Origin: Pseudodesulfovibrio aespoeensis Aspo-2
Lineage (GTDB): Bacteria; Desulfobacterota; Desulfovibrionia; Desulfovibrionales; Desulfovibrionaceae
Direction of reading: 5' to 3'
Assembly (NCBI RefSeq): GCF_000176915.2
Contig: NC_014844.1
Coordinates: 3,224,001-3,288,000, forward strand
DNA length: 64,000 nucleotides
How positions within the stretch are numbered: the first letter of the stretch is position 1; the number at the start of each line of letters is the position of its first letter. Shown piece after piece: positions 35,250 to 45,322 of this stretch. Both the position numbers and the translations under genes were made by a program. The notes beneath the pieces are model-generated. The model saw only the letters and a program-made list of their open reading frames with translations, made no database searches and was not told the DNA's origin.

Positions 35250-35547
35250 TGTCATTCTCCTTGGCTTGCTGTTACCTGACCTGAGGCCCCCATCGCGCAA
35301 CGCGCGCCCACAGGGCCGGAATAAACGGTATCTTCCATTTATTTTCTGCCAGAGCGCGCCAGGATAGACAACCTTTTTCTTGTGCATTACCATCCAACCC
35401 ACAGAGGGTGGCCGTCCCCGTGGATACGGCATTTTTTTCCCACTGTCTACGGATCAAAGCAATCAATTCCGGCATGATAGCGTATAAAGCCACCTTGGCA
35501 GGCTCCTTGCATCAATGCAGGCAAACCACAGGATAGGAGTGAGAACC
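35250..35547. other. 298-base divergent intergenic region
   Basis: Between the universal stress protein gene (minus) and the 158-aa hypothetical gene (plus). It contains the sigma-54 promoter at 35496-35511. A 73-codon frame at 35272-35493 (minus) was judged unlikely to be a gene. Nothing else was seen. Confidence 0.5.
35496..35511 (+). promoter_or_regulatory. Sigma-54 (RpoN) promoter
   Basis: TGGCAGGCTCCTTGCA has GG at -24 (35497-35498) and GC at -12 (35509-35510) with exactly ten bases between them, and matches the TGGCACG-N4-TTGCA consensus at all but one fixed base. Start point predicted near 35522, with AGGAGTG close to the gene start at 35548. Confidence 0.75.
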
Positions 35548-36024
35548 ATGAAGATCCGTCCTGATCAGATCGAGGGCATACAGCCGGAACAGACGCAGCG
35601 GAGGACAGCCACCCAGTCCACGCCCGGTCAGGCCTTTGGGGAGTTCCTCAATCAGGAAGTGGCCAGGGGGGAATCCCCGACGGCTGCCGCGGCTGTTATG
35701 CCGCCCCTGATGGCGAACCCCCTGCTCGCCACAGGCGCGCTCGACCAGGTCCAGTCCGTGGACAAGACCGGGGCAGCCGTTGCCGGACAGGTTGAATCCA
35801 TCCTCGACAAGTGGGACAGCTACGCCGCGACCCTCCAGACCTCCGGGGCCAGCCTCAAGGCCGCCTACGGCACTCTGGACGAGATCGCGTCGGGCGTGGA
35901 AGCCATCAGGACCGACGAGCCCGACCTGGCCTCCACTCACCCGGGCCTGAAGTCCATTGTCGATGAGTTGGACGCCATGGCCGCCACCGAGCGGTTCAAG
36001 TTCAACCGGGGCGACTACATCTAG
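35548..36024 (+). CDS. Hypothetical protein under sigma-54 control (158 aa)
   Basis: A soluble 158-residue protein starting MKIRPDQIEGIQPEQTQRR, with a low-complexity N-terminal half (QTQRRTATQSTPGQAFGEFL) and a helical C-terminal half (DKWDSYAATLQTSG, LKSIVDELDAMAATERFKFN). No family recognised; composition is reminiscent of flagellar or surface-structure helpers but this is only a guess. Its start is preceded by AGGAGTGAGAACC, and the sigma-54 promoter lies about 50 bases upstream, implying enhancer-dependent expression. Confidence 0.75.
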   Translation: MKIRPDQIEGIQPEQTQRRTATQSTPGQAFGEFLNQEVARGESPTAAAAVMPPLMANPLLATGALDQVQSVDKTGAAVAGQVESILDKWDSYAATLQTSGASLKAAYGTLDEIASGVEAIRTDEPDLASTHPGLKSIVDELDAMAATERFKFNRGDYI

Positions 36025-36094
36025 CCGCCGCCCCCCTTTCTGCGAAACCCGGACAGCCACCGCGTTGTCCGGGCCTTCGTGCGCGTTGTGGCGA

Positions 36095-36144
36095 GCACGG
36101 CAAAGCCCCCTTCAGACCTTGGTCCGAAGGGGGCTTTGCCGTGC
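36095..36144. terminator. Long bidirectional terminator
   Basis: Perfect 19-bp arms (36095-36113 and 36126-36144), with a further inner ACC/GGT pairing in the 12-base loop. Lies between the convergent hypothetical gene and livF. Confidence 0.88.
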
Positions 36145-36152
36145 CTTGCGCC

Positions 36153-36878
<726 letters not shown>

Positions 36879-36896
36879 TGGGGAATGCCTCCGGCG

Positions 36897-36930
36897 GCTT
36901 AGGAAACCTTTTGAAAAAGGTTTCCTAAGC
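36897..36930 (-). repeat. 16-bp perfect palindrome inside the liv operon
   Basis: Arms 36897-36912 and 36915-36930 (GCTTAGGAAACCTTTT and its complement) are perfect, with a 2-base loop. Located in the 171-base livM-livF gap, immediately upstream of the livF ribosome site. Could be an mRNA stability or attenuation hairpin and looks like a dispersed repeat. Confidence 0.7.
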
Positions 36931-37049
36931 ACCTTCCAAAACTTTTTGGGTAAATGGCGCTGGCAGGGCTGTGGCCAGCCAAGGTTCGGACGCGCCGTTT
37001 TCTTCATTCATTGTCATTTGCCCAAGGCGCGCCCAACTCCGGCCTCTCC

Positions 37050-38240
37050 CTACTCCATCTCCTCGGACCTGCGGCCCACGCGCTTGGCGGGCCACAGCCC
37101 TGCCGGGCGGATGAGCATCATGGTGCACATGACCCCGCCGAACACGAGCATGCGGTAGAGCTCGAAATCGCGGAAAAGCTCGGGCAGGGCCACCAGGGCC
37201 AGCACGCCGAGGATGACGCCGGGGATGGAGCCCATGCCGCCGAGCACGACCATGGCCAGGACCATGGCCGATTCAAGAAAGGTGAACGACTCCGGGCCGA
37301 CAAAGCGCATGCGCGCGGCAAAGAACGCCCCGGCCAGCCCGGCGAATGTCGCGCCCATGGCATAGGCCAAGAGCTTGAGAAGAAAGGTGTTCACGCCCAT
37401 CAGCTCGGCAGCGGTCTCGTCCTCGCGGATGGCCTCCCAGGCGCGGCCAATGCGCGAAAAATTGAGCCGGTAGACCGCCAGCACGGTGAACACGGCGATG
37501 CCGAGAATGACGTAATAGAGCGAGGAGAGCGAGGCAAAGCCGAACCCGAACAGCTCGGGCCGGGGAATGGCCAGGATGCCGTTGGGACCGTTGGTCAGGG
37601 ACATCCAGTTGTTGAGGATCAGGCGCACGATCTCGCCGAACCCCAGGGTGACGATGGCCAGATAATCGCCGCGCATGCGCAAGGTCGGGTAGCCGATGAT
37701 GCAGCCGGAGATGGCGGCCAGGAGCGCGGCCACGGGCAGGCAGGCCCAGAACGACAGGCCGAAATGCAGGCTGAGCAGCGCATAGGCGTAGGCGCCCACC
37801 CCGTAGAAGGCGATGTAGCCGAGGTCGAGCAGTCCGGCCAGCCCCACGACAATGTTCAGGCCCAGGCCCAGACAGATGTAGATGAGCACCGAGATGGCCA
37901 CATCGTTGCCGTAGCGGCCCGCGAACTGGGGGTAAATCAGGGCCGCGACCAGAACCACGGCCAGGAGCGCCCAGGTGGGGGCATTCTCGTAGCCGCTGCG
38001 CACCGCGTCGCGCGCCTTGGCCAGGGGCGTGCCGATGAAGTCGAGCCTGCCCAATCGGTGGGCGTGATAGATGGCCACGATAACCACCGCAGCCACCGCG
38101 ATCCGGCTGAAGACCGCCCAGGTCTCGGAAAATTGCAACCCTTCGGGCCTGATGCCCAGCAGCGGCCACAGCAGCATCAGGAACCAGAAAAGCCCGATGC
38201 CAAGGCCGATCCACAATCGCTTAGACTCTTGTATCGTCAA
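37050..38240 (-). CDS. livM: Branched-chain amino acid ABC transporter permease LivM
   Basis: A 396-residue polytopic permease of the Liv importer. Many hydrophobic segments; the conserved region LGLGLNIVVGLAGLLDLGYIAFYGVGAY and the cytoplasmic EAIREDETAAELMGVN (EAA-like) loop are visible. It overlaps livH by 20 bases at its start. The N-terminal 110 residues form an extra hydrophobic and linker region common in longer LivM proteins. Confidence 0.94.
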   Translation of the reverse strand: MTIQESKRLWIGLGIGLFWFLMLLWPLLGIRPEGLQFSETWAVFSRIAVAAVVIVAIYHAHRLGRLDFIGTPLAKARDAVRSGYENAPTWALLAVVLVAALIYPQFAGRYGNDVAISVLIYICLGLGLNIVVGLAGLLDLGYIAFYGVGAYAYALLSLHFGLSFWACLPVAALLAAISGCIIGYPTLRMRGDYLAIVTLGFGEIVRLILNNWMSLTNGPNGILAIPRPELFGFGFASLSSLYYVILGIAVFTVLAVYRLNFSRIGRAWEAIREDETAAELMGVNTFLLKLLAYAMGATFAGLAGAFFAARMRFVGPESFTFLESAMVLAMVVLGGMGSIPGVILGVLALVALPELFRDFELYRMLVFGGVMCTMMLIRPAGLWPAKRVGRRSEEME

Positions 38241-39123
38241 CGTTCTCTCCCATGATGCCGGTGGGCTTGAAGTAGAGCACTGCGATCAGGATGACGAAGG
38301 CGAACACGTCCTTGTACTCGCCGGAGATGTATCCTGCGGCAAAGATCTCGACCATGCCGATGATGAGCCCGCCGAGCATGGCCCCGGTGATGTTGCCGAT
38401 GCCGCCGAGCACGGCTGCGGCAAAGGCCTTGATGCCGGGCACAAAGCCCATGGAATAGCTGACCGTGCCGTAATACAGGCCGACCATGATGCCCGCGGCA
38501 GCGGCCAAGCCTGCGCCAATGGCAAAGGTCAGGGCAATGATGTGGTTGGCGTTGATGCCGACCAGGGCGGACATGACCTTGTCCTGGGCCGTGGCGCGCA
38601 TGGCCTTGCCGATGCGCGTCTTGAAGACCAGGAGGTTGAGGGCCAGCAGCAGGAAGGCGGTCAGGGCCACGATCAGGCACTGCATGTAGGAGATATAGAG
38701 CCCGCCGAGCTGGAACCCGCCCGCCGTGATCTCGGTGGGATAGGCCACGTCGTACTGGCCCTGGGTGAGCATCAGGCCATTTTGCAAAAAAATGGACATG
38801 CCCAGCGCGGACAGGAGCACGGCCAGGCGCGAGGCCTGGCGCAGGGGGCGATAGGCCAGCCGCTCCACGGCCATGGCCAGCAGGGCGCAATAGAGCATGG
38901 CCAGGACCAGCCCGATGCCCAGGCAAAGGTAGGGGTGCACGCCCTGGGCCGCCAGCCAGGAGATGAAGATGACGCCCATGTAGCCGCCTGCGGCAAAGAA
39001 CTCGCCATGGGCGAAGTTGATGAGCTGGATGATGCCATAGACCATGGTGTAGCCCAGGGCGATGAGCGCGTACACGCCGCCCAGCGTCAACCCGTTGATG
39101 AATTGCTGAATGAAATAATCCAT
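38221..39123 (-). CDS. livH: Branched-chain amino acid ABC transporter permease LivH
   Basis: A 300-residue permease forming the membrane channel with LivM. Starts MDYFIQQFINGLTLGGVYALIALGYTMVYG, a hallmark LivH N-terminus, with the cytoplasmic loop TRIGKAMRATAQDKVMSALVGIN. The end overlaps livM by 20 bases. 70 bases separate it from the binding-protein gene upstream. Confidence 0.95.
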   Translation of the reverse strand: MDYFIQQFINGLTLGGVYALIALGYTMVYGIIQLINFAHGEFFAAGGYMGVIFISWLAAQGVHPYLCLGIGLVLAMLYCALLAMAVERLAYRPLRQASRLAVLLSALGMSIFLQNGLMLTQGQYDVAYPTEITAGGFQLGGLYISYMQCLIVALTAFLLLALNLLVFKTRIGKAMRATAQDKVMSALVGINANHIIALTFAIGAGLAAAAGIMVGLYYGTVSYSMGFVPGIKAFAAAVLGGIGNITGAMLGGLIIGMVEIFAAGYISGEYKDVFAFVILIAVLYFKPTGIMGENVDDTRV

Positions 39124-39193
39124 GAGGTTCCAGGAGTGGCGGAGCCCTGCGCGCGCAGGGCTCCGCTCTCGAAGTTGCAGGTGTCCTTGCGGG

Positions 39194-40345
39194 CTAGTAC
39201 TTCTGGCCGGTCAGGGAGTTCCAGTAGGGGACGAACTGGCCGTCCTTGACCTGGTAGACCGTGTAGTTGGAGCCGGAGTCGCCCTTCTCGTCGTAGCTGA
39301 CCTTCTTGGACGCGCCGTCAAAGGAGAGCTTGAGCAGCTCCTCGCGCACCTTGGCCGGATCGGTGGTGCCAGCGGCCTTGACGGCCAGCATGTAGGCCAT
39401 GGCCGAGTCGTAGGAGTAGGCGGAGTACGCGCCGGGCTCGGAGTACTTGGACGAGTAGTTGGCCTTGAAGTCCTTGTAGCCCTGGGTGTCGGTGTCGATG
39501 TCGCCGAAGGTGCAGAACATGCCTTCGGAATCGGCCTTGGCAAACTCGATGAGCTTGGGATGGTACACGGCGTCCTGGCCCATGAGGATGGCGGTGATGC
39601 CCATGCGGCGGGCCTGGATGACCATGGTGGCACCCGAGGACGAGTTTTGCAGGGAGATGTAGAAGAGGTCGGGGTTCTTGTCCTTGACCATGGTCAGGAC
39701 GGCGGAGAAGTCCTTGTCGCCCTGGTTGACGTGGTCGTGACCGAGCACCTCGATGCCCGCTTCCTTGGCGGCAGCGGCCACGCCGTCGGCCATGCCCTGG
39801 GAGTAGGTAGTCTTGTCGTCCACGATGAAGACAGTCTTGACGTTCTCGACTTCCTTCATGAACTTGACGGCAGCCGGGGCCTGATGGTCGTCACGGCCAC
39901 AGGTGCGGAACATGTAGGGCAGCCCGCGCTCGGTGACGGTGGGGCTGGTGGAGGCCGGGGTGATCATGATGATGTTTTCCTCGGCCAGGGTCTCGGAGGC
40001 CGGGATGGTTGCGCTGGAGCAATAGGCGCCGATGACGGCGGGAACCTTGTCGTTGATCAGCTTGTTGGCGGCGGCCACGGCCTGCTTGGGATCGCAGGCG
40101 GAGTCGGTGGGCACCACGACGATGTCGGTATAGCCCGGAATGCCACCCTGGGCCTTCATGACCGCCACGGCGGCCTCGGTGCCCTGCTTGATGTCGTTGC
40201 CGTCAGCGGCATAGGGACCGGTCAGGGGGGACAGGGTTCCGATCTTGAGGATCTGATCTGCCTTTTTCTCCTCACCGCCGCCGCAGCCCGCCAGGACCAG
40301 GGCCAGAGCGGCCAGGGCCACTCCAAGTACGAATAACCTTTTCAT
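39194..40345 (-). CDS. livK: Branched-chain amino acid ABC transporter binding lipoprotein LivK
   Basis: A 383-residue periplasmic binding protein of type I fold. Signal MKRLFVLGVALAALALVLAGC ends in the lipobox LAGC, so the mature protein is lipid-anchored. IGTLSPLTGPYAADGNDIKQG and VIGAYCSSATIPASETLAEE are typical of the family. The specific ligand is not fixed by sequence. Second gene of the operon, unusual because the ATPase livG comes first. Confidence 0.92.
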   Translation of the reverse strand: MKRLFVLGVALAALALVLAGCGGGEEKKADQILKIGTLSPLTGPYAADGNDIKQGTEAAVAVMKAQGGIPGYTDIVVVPTDSACDPKQAVAAANKLINDKVPAVIGAYCSSATIPASETLAEENIIMITPASTSPTVTERGLPYMFRTCGRDDHQAPAAVKFMKEVENVKTVFIVDDKTTYSQGMADGVAAAAKEAGIEVLGHDHVNQGDKDFSAVLTMVKDKNPDLFYISLQNSSSGATMVIQARRMGITAILMGQDAVYHPKLIEFAKADSEGMFCTFGDIDTDTQGYKDFKANYSSKYSEPGAYSAYSYDSAMAYMLAVKAAGTTDPAKVREELLKLSFDGASKKVSYDEKGDSGSNYTVYQVKDGQFVPYWNSLTGQKY

Positions 40346-40383
40346 TGACACTCTCTCCGTTGTTGCGGTTGAGACCAGCCTCT

Positions 40384-41139
40384 CTACTGGCCCAGATATG
40401 CCTCAATCACGTCGGGGTTGCGCTGAATCTCCTCAGGCCGCCCCTCGGCGATCATTACACCGTGGTCAAGCACGACGATGCGGTTGCAGATGCCCATGAC
40501 GACCTTCATGTCGTGCTCCACCATGAGCACGTTGATGCCAAGCTCGGTAATGTGGCCGATGGACTGCATCAGCTCCATGGACTCCGACGGGTTCAGGCCC
40601 GCGGCAGGTTCGTCGAGCAGGATGGTCTGCGGCTCGCTGGCCAGGGCGCGGGCGATCTCGAGCCTGCGCTGATGGCCGTAGGGCAGGTTGGACGCGATCT
40701 CGTCCGCCCGGTCGCCAAGGCCCATGAAGTCGAGCGCCTGCTGAGCCTTGGCCTGAATGCGCGCCTCTTCGCGGCGCTGGGCCGGGCTGCGCAGGATGGC
40801 ACCAACCACGCCCGCGCCAGAGCGGCTGTGCTGCGCCACCATGCAGTTCTCAAGGGCGGTCATGTTCTGGAAAAGCCGGATGTTCTGAAAGGTGCGGGCA
40901 ATGCCCATGGACAGGACCTGAAAGGGCCGCAATCCGGTAATCTGCCTGCCGTCATAGGTCGCCTTGCCCGAAGACGACTTGTACACGCCGGTGATGACGT
41001 TGAAGACCGTGGTCTTGCCGGCTCCGTTGGGGCCGATCAGCCCCACCACCTCGCCCTCGGTCAGGGAGAATGAAACGTCTGTCAGCGCCTGCAAACCGCC
41101 AAAGCGCACACAGATGTCGTCAAGAATGAGCTTTGCCAT
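40384..41139 (-). CDS. livG: Branched-chain amino acid ABC transporter ATPase LivG
   Basis: A 251-residue ATPase partner of LivF. Walker A GPNGAGKTT, signature LPYGHQRRLEIARAL and Walker B ILLDEPAAGLNP; a C-terminal EAYLGQ tail is typical. It is first in the operon (livG-K-H-M-F). MAKLILDD is the start by family comparison; the ribosome site is weak. Confidence 0.94.
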   Translation of the reverse strand: MAKLILDDICVRFGGLQALTDVSFSLTEGEVVGLIGPNGAGKTTVFNVITGVYKSSSGKATYDGRQITGLRPFQVLSMGIARTFQNIRLFQNMTALENCMVAQHSRSGAGVVGAILRSPAQRREEARIQAKAQQALDFMGLGDRADEIASNLPYGHQRRLEIARALASEPQTILLDEPAAGLNPSESMELMQSIGHITELGINVLMVEHDMKVVMGICNRIVVLDHGVMIAEGRPEEIQRNPDVIEAYLGQ

Positions 41140-41552
41140 AACTATCCGGGCAGAAAGTAAAAAACACCAGTTTTTCCATGCAGCACGATCGCCGCCACAA
41201 CGGGCCGGCCCGCCAGAGGCGGTACATGTGTGGGACAGGACGAATATCCCTACCCCATTTGCAGAAAAATGTCTAATCCTCGCCGCCGCACACGTGCTGG
41301 CGATCAAAGTTTCTGACAATTGCAGCAATTCGAAACTTTGTTCTGACAGAACACTCAACCGCCGCGCGCCATTCGCCATGCGCTGGCCCAAGGTGTTGAT
41401 TCACCCAAGCAACAGGCGTGACTCCGACCAACGCGTTATAGCCCATGTGCCGGGAGCGACACGCAAAAGCCGGGGCCGGAGCCTGTGCTCCGCCCCTGGC
41501 ACCGGGCTTTCGTCACTCCCCTGGGATGGTGTTCCAGGGGTCTGCCGCCGGG
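41140..41552. other. 413-base intergenic region between livG and proX
   Basis: Promoter region of the liv operon (minus) and terminator region of the pro operon. A large hairpin at 41464-41510 (described separately) ends proX. No gene or clear operator was seen in the rest. Confidence 0.5.
41464..41510 (-). terminator. Terminator after proX
   Basis: AAAGCC pairs with GGCTTT, and an inner GGGGCCGGAGC/GCTCCGCCCC stem with one bulge gives a long GC-rich hairpin; minus strand then reads TTTTGCG. Ends the proVWX transcript. Confidence 0.65.
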
Positions 41553-42581
41553 CTACTTGGCCGCGTCGCGCGCCGCCTTGAGCCAGCCATCCCAGGTGGT
41601 CTTGTTTGCGGCGATCCATGCATCGACATGCGTTTCGATGAACTTCTGGGACTTCTCGCCCTCGTTCATGCGGGCGTTCTGCGCATTGATGTCGGCAAGG
41701 GGCAGGGTGAAGTCCTCGAAGAACTTCCGCGCCGCCGGGTTGTCGTTGAGAAACCGGCTGTTGGCGACAATCCGGATGTCCGAAACCACGAAACCGAGCT
41801 CGATGGGGTCGGAGACCGCGCCCTCGACACCAGCGACGGTCATGCGATCCACGGCGGATTTCTGGGCCTCGCTCGGCTTGATGCCGGGCACGTTGATCCA
41901 CATGACATCCACACCGGGCTTGAACTTGAAGGTGGTCCAGTTGGGGGTCCAGGTGTAGAAGAAGACCGGCTTTCCGCTCTTGTACGCGCCCACGGCATTG
42001 GCCATGCCCGCCTCGTAGGAGGCCTTGACCGGGTTGATGAAGTCGCGCAGGCCATACGCGTCCATGTGATGGTCAATGACCTTTTCGCAACCCCAGCCCG
42101 CAGGGCAGGCGGTCAGGTCGGCCTTGCCATCGCCGTTGGAGTCGAACGCCTTGATCACTTCCGGGCGCTTGAAGTCGTCCAGGGACTTGATATTGAACTC
42201 CTCGACATGCTTCTTGGAGACCAGATACCCCTGGAGTCCGCCAGCCTTGGCCACATATCCGACGAGTTCTGCCTTGGCCGCGAAATCGCCCGGCAGCTGG
42301 GCCTCGTGCATGGGGAACCAACCGTTGGTCCAGTAGTCCAGATCGCCCAGGGCGATGGACGTGTAGGCCAGGGGATTGGCGAGATCCTTGGGCTTCTTGA
42401 CCGTGTAGCCAAGCTCTTCGAGGCCGCGGCGCACGAGCGCCTCCTGGAAGAAGCCGGTATTCCAGGTGGCCCTGGCCGGGCTTGCGGTCACGCCCTGGCC
42501 GGGTTTGTCGGCAGAGGCCGGGGCCGTGGATGCCAGCGCGAGCACGCAGGCCGCGGCGAGCAGGATCTTCTTCAGTTTCAT
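41553..42581 (-). CDS. proX: Glycine betaine/proline ABC transporter binding protein ProX
   Basis: A 342-residue periplasmic binding protein for compatible solutes (glycine betaine or choline-like). Signal MKLKKILLAAACVLALAS ends near APASA. Motifs LDYWTNGWFPMHEAQL, VFFYTWTPNW and CPAGWGCEKV are characteristic, with aromatic residues that form the ligand cage. GGAGG lies seven bases before the ATG. Last gene of proVWX. Confidence 0.93.
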   Translation of the reverse strand: MKLKKILLAAACVLALASTAPASADKPGQGVTASPARATWNTGFFQEALVRRGLEELGYTVKKPKDLANPLAYTSIALGDLDYWTNGWFPMHEAQLPGDFAAKAELVGYVAKAGGLQGYLVSKKHVEEFNIKSLDDFKRPEVIKAFDSNGDGKADLTACPAGWGCEKVIDHHMDAYGLRDFINPVKASYEAGMANAVGAYKSGKPVFFYTWTPNWTTFKFKPGVDVMWINVPGIKPSEAQKSAVDRMTVAGVEGAVSDPIELGFVVSDIRIVANSRFLNDNPAARKFFEDFTLPLADINAQNARMNEGEKSQKFIETHVDAWIAANKTTWDGWLKAARDAAK

Positions 42582-42628
42582 ATGTCCTCCTGATGGTGGG
42601 GGTTGAACACCGCCTTACTGGCAGCGCG

Positions 42629-43456
42629 TTATCTCCGGGCCATGGACTGGGTGATGCGGTCGAGAATGATGGCCATGAGCACGATGCCCAGACCGCCGAT
42701 GACCGCCCGGCCTATGTCCAGGGTGTTGAGGCCGAGCACCACGGGCGAGCCGAGTCCGCCCGCGCCGATGAGCGCGGCGATGACGACCATGGACAGGGCC
42801 ATCATGATGGTCTGGTTGAGCCCGGCCAGGATGGTGGGCATGGCCAGGGGCACCTGCACCCGCAGCAGCACCTGGGTCCGGGTGGCCCCAAAGGCCTGGG
42901 CAGCCTCGATCAGTTCGGGGTGAACCCCCCGGATGCCGAGGCTGGTCAGCCGGATGATGGGCGGCAGGGCAAAGATGATGGTGGCCAGCACCCCGGCCAC
43001 GTTGCCCACGGAAAACAGCATCACGATGGGCACGAGATAGACAAAGGCCGGGGTGGTCTGCATGGCGTCGAGCACTGGACGCAGGGCCGACTCGAACCGG
43101 TCGCTACGGCCTGCGGCGATGCCCAGTGGGATGCCGACCACGAAGCAGAAGACCACTGACGACAGGACCATGGCCAGGGTGGTCATGGAATCCTCCCACA
43201 GGCCGAGCAGGCCGATGAGGACCATGGACCCCAGGGTGAAGACCGCCATGCGCTTGCCCACGAACCGCCACGCGACAAACACCACCGCCGCGATGACCAT
43301 GAGCGGATGCAGGGCGTTGAGGCCAGCGTCAAGGCCGTTGAGGGTCTGCTCCACCGGCCACTTGAGGGCCTGGAAAATGTCGCGGTGGTTCGTGACCAGC
43401 CAATCGACGCCGTTTGACACCCAAAGATCGAGGGGAATGACTTGTTCTTCAAACAT
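42629..43456 (-). CDS. proW: Glycine betaine/proline ABC transporter permease ProW
   Basis: A 275-residue permease subunit. Starts MFEEQVIPLDLWVSNGVDWLV, with membrane segments and the OpuA-type region MQTTPAFVYLVPIVMLF and AFGATRTQVLLRVQVPLAMPTILAGLNQT (EAA-type coupling helix). 47 bases upstream of proX. Start chosen at the hydrophilic family N-terminus; GGAGCGCAT is the nearby ribosome site. Confidence 0.94.
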   Translation of the reverse strand: MFEEQVIPLDLWVSNGVDWLVTNHRDIFQALKWPVEQTLNGLDAGLNALHPLMVIAAVVFVAWRFVGKRMAVFTLGSMVLIGLLGLWEDSMTTLAMVLSSVVFCFVVGIPLGIAAGRSDRFESALRPVLDAMQTTPAFVYLVPIVMLFSVGNVAGVLATIIFALPPIIRLTSLGIRGVHPELIEAAQAFGATRTQVLLRVQVPLAMPTILAGLNQTIMMALSMVVIAALIGAGGLGSPVVLGLNTLDIGRAVIGGLGIVLMAIILDRITQSMARR

Positions 43457-43567
43457 ATGCGCTCCTGTGCCGTGACAGGCGATTGAATTGAGGGATGGGG
43501 CTGCTCGAGAATGTGCGTGTGCGTCGCGCGGTGCGACGACGTACCCGGACATCTTCGAACAACCGGC

Positions 43568-44782
43568 CTATGCCGGGGCCGACATCTCCTGCTCAGTGCG
43601 GTGCAGTGTCCTGAGGAACCGGTTCTTGGACACCACGCCCCTGTATTTGCCATCGGCGTCCACCACCGGGATCGGGTATGGCCGCGAGGCGACCAGGGGC
43701 AGAATGTCCTGCATGTTGTCGGTCATGACCACCGGAACAGCGCCCTCGATGAAGGCCTGATCCAGGGGCGAATCCGGAGCGCCGCGCTCCATGCACTCAC
43801 CGATGGAATCCGCAGAAACCACGCCCAGGAACCGCCGCTTGGGGTCGAGGATGTAGGCGTAGTCTCGGTCGCTGCCGCTGATGATCTCGTGCACGGCCCG
43901 CAGGCTGCCCTGCTTGGCCCTGATGACCGTGGGGTGGCTGTCGCGGGCGATATCACCAGCCGAGATGACCCCGGTGGGGTCCACCCCGCGGAAAAAGGCG
44001 CGCACATAGTCGTCCGCCGGGTTGCGCAGGATTTCTTCTGGCGTGCCCACCTGGACCACCCGGCCCCCTTCCATGATGGCGATGCGGTCGCCGATGCGCA
44101 GGGCCTCATCCAGATCGTGGGAGATGAAGACAATGGTCCGCTTATGCTCCTCCTGGAGCTTGAGCAGCTCGTCCTGCATCTCGGTGCGGATGAGCGGATC
44201 AAGGGCCGAGAACGCCTCGTCCATGAGCAGGATGTCCGGGTCCACGGCCAGACTGCGGGCCAGGCCGACCCGCTGCTGCATGCCGCCCGACAGCTCCTTG
44301 GGATACGACTCCTCCCACCCGGCCAGCCCCACCTGGGCCAGGGATTCGCGGGCGCGCCCGTAGCGCTGCTCGCGCCCCACCCCGGCCAGTTCCAGCCCAA
44401 AGGCCGCGTTGTCGAGCACATTGAGATGCGGCATCAGGGCAAAGGACTGAAAGACCATGCTCATGTTATGCAGACGAAAGGTGACCAGTTCGTCGTGGCC
44501 CATGGCGGTCACGTCCTGGCCGTCCACAAACACCGTGCCCGCCGTGGGTTCGATGAGCCGGTTGAGCAGCCGCACGATGGTGGACTTGCCCGACCCGGAC
44601 AGCCCCATGATCACGAATATCTCCCCGGCCTCGATGGAGAAGGAGGCGTTGTCCACGCCCACGTTCATGCCGGTTTGCTCATGGACCGAGTCCTTGTCCT
44701 GCCCCTGCCGCAACAGGCCCATGGCTTTTTGCGGATTGGGACCAAATATCTTGTACAATCCTTCAACACGTATTTTTTCCAT
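43568..44782 (-). CDS. proV: Glycine betaine/proline ABC transporter ATPase ProV
   Basis: A 404-residue ATPase with C-terminal CBS domains that sense ionic strength. Walker A MGLSGSGKST, signature ELSGGMQQRVGLARSLA, Walker B ILLMDEAFSALDP and a CBS pair in the last 120 residues (YAYILDPKRRFLGVVSAD, VPVVMTDNMQDILPLV). The ATG at 44782 follows GGAG by six bases; the ATG at 44794 is inside that leader. First gene of proVWX. Confidence 0.95.
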   Translation of the reverse strand: MEKIRVEGLYKIFGPNPQKAMGLLRQGQDKDSVHEQTGMNVGVDNASFSIEAGEIFVIMGLSGSGKSTIVRLLNRLIEPTAGTVFVDGQDVTAMGHDELVTFRLHNMSMVFQSFALMPHLNVLDNAAFGLELAGVGREQRYGRARESLAQVGLAGWEESYPKELSGGMQQRVGLARSLAVDPDILLMDEAFSALDPLIRTEMQDELLKLQEEHKRTIVFISHDLDEALRIGDRIAIMEGGRVVQVGTPEEILRNPADDYVRAFFRGVDPTGVISAGDIARDSHPTVIRAKQGSLRAVHEIISGSDRDYAYILDPKRRFLGVVSADSIGECMERGAPDSPLDQAFIEGAVPVVMTDNMQDILPLVASRPYPIPVVDADGKYRGVVSKNRFLRTLHRTEQEMSAPA

Positions 44783-45207
44783 ATGATTCTCCATGAATGA
44801 TTGGGCAGGGGCGGACTGTTCTGGGCCAGATTGTTTCTGGGCCAGCCAGAAAACACTTGCAGGGGCGGGAGGCTCAGAGCACCGGGTAACGGTCGCGAAG
44901 GCCCCGGAACGCGGTGGGAGAGGAAGTAGACCTGGGCGCTGCCGGCCGCCGGTCGCCGGGGAACAGTGCATGGCCTCGCGCAGTGGCGCACGTCCGGCAG
45001 ACTGCAACTTTTCTATGCAATGCTTGCTGCAACAAGAGTTTAGTCATGCACTAGATGTGAGTTGACAATGTATCGAACGCAAATACAACAATATACATTG
45101 CCATTTTTCCCGGTTAACAGCGAAGCATTCTTTAGTTTTGACTTCAGTGATTGAAATCAACTTGTTGAGACAACTGGTCACGGTAAAACGCCACTTCGAC
45201 AGAATAG

Positions 45208-45236
45208 ACAATATATAAATCGAAGAGTAATGTCAA
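45208..45236 (-). promoter_or_regulatory. Possible proVWX promoter
   Basis: Minus strand TTGACA (45236-45231), 17 bases, then TATTGT (45213-45208), in AT-rich DNA. About 425 bases before proV, so the leader would be long. Inferred only. Confidence 0.35.
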
Positions 45237-45322
45237 ACGCATGAAAACCTGCAATTCATACGTCACCCGCGACACGCGCTTAACCGTTGTACGCCAAGGG
45301 TATCCGCTGGCTGCGGATTCTG

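Noticed and set aside
35272..35493. 73-codon minus-strand frame before the sigma-54 promoter
   Set aside because: Its apparent ribosome site is the complement of the sigma-54 element and its composition looks random.
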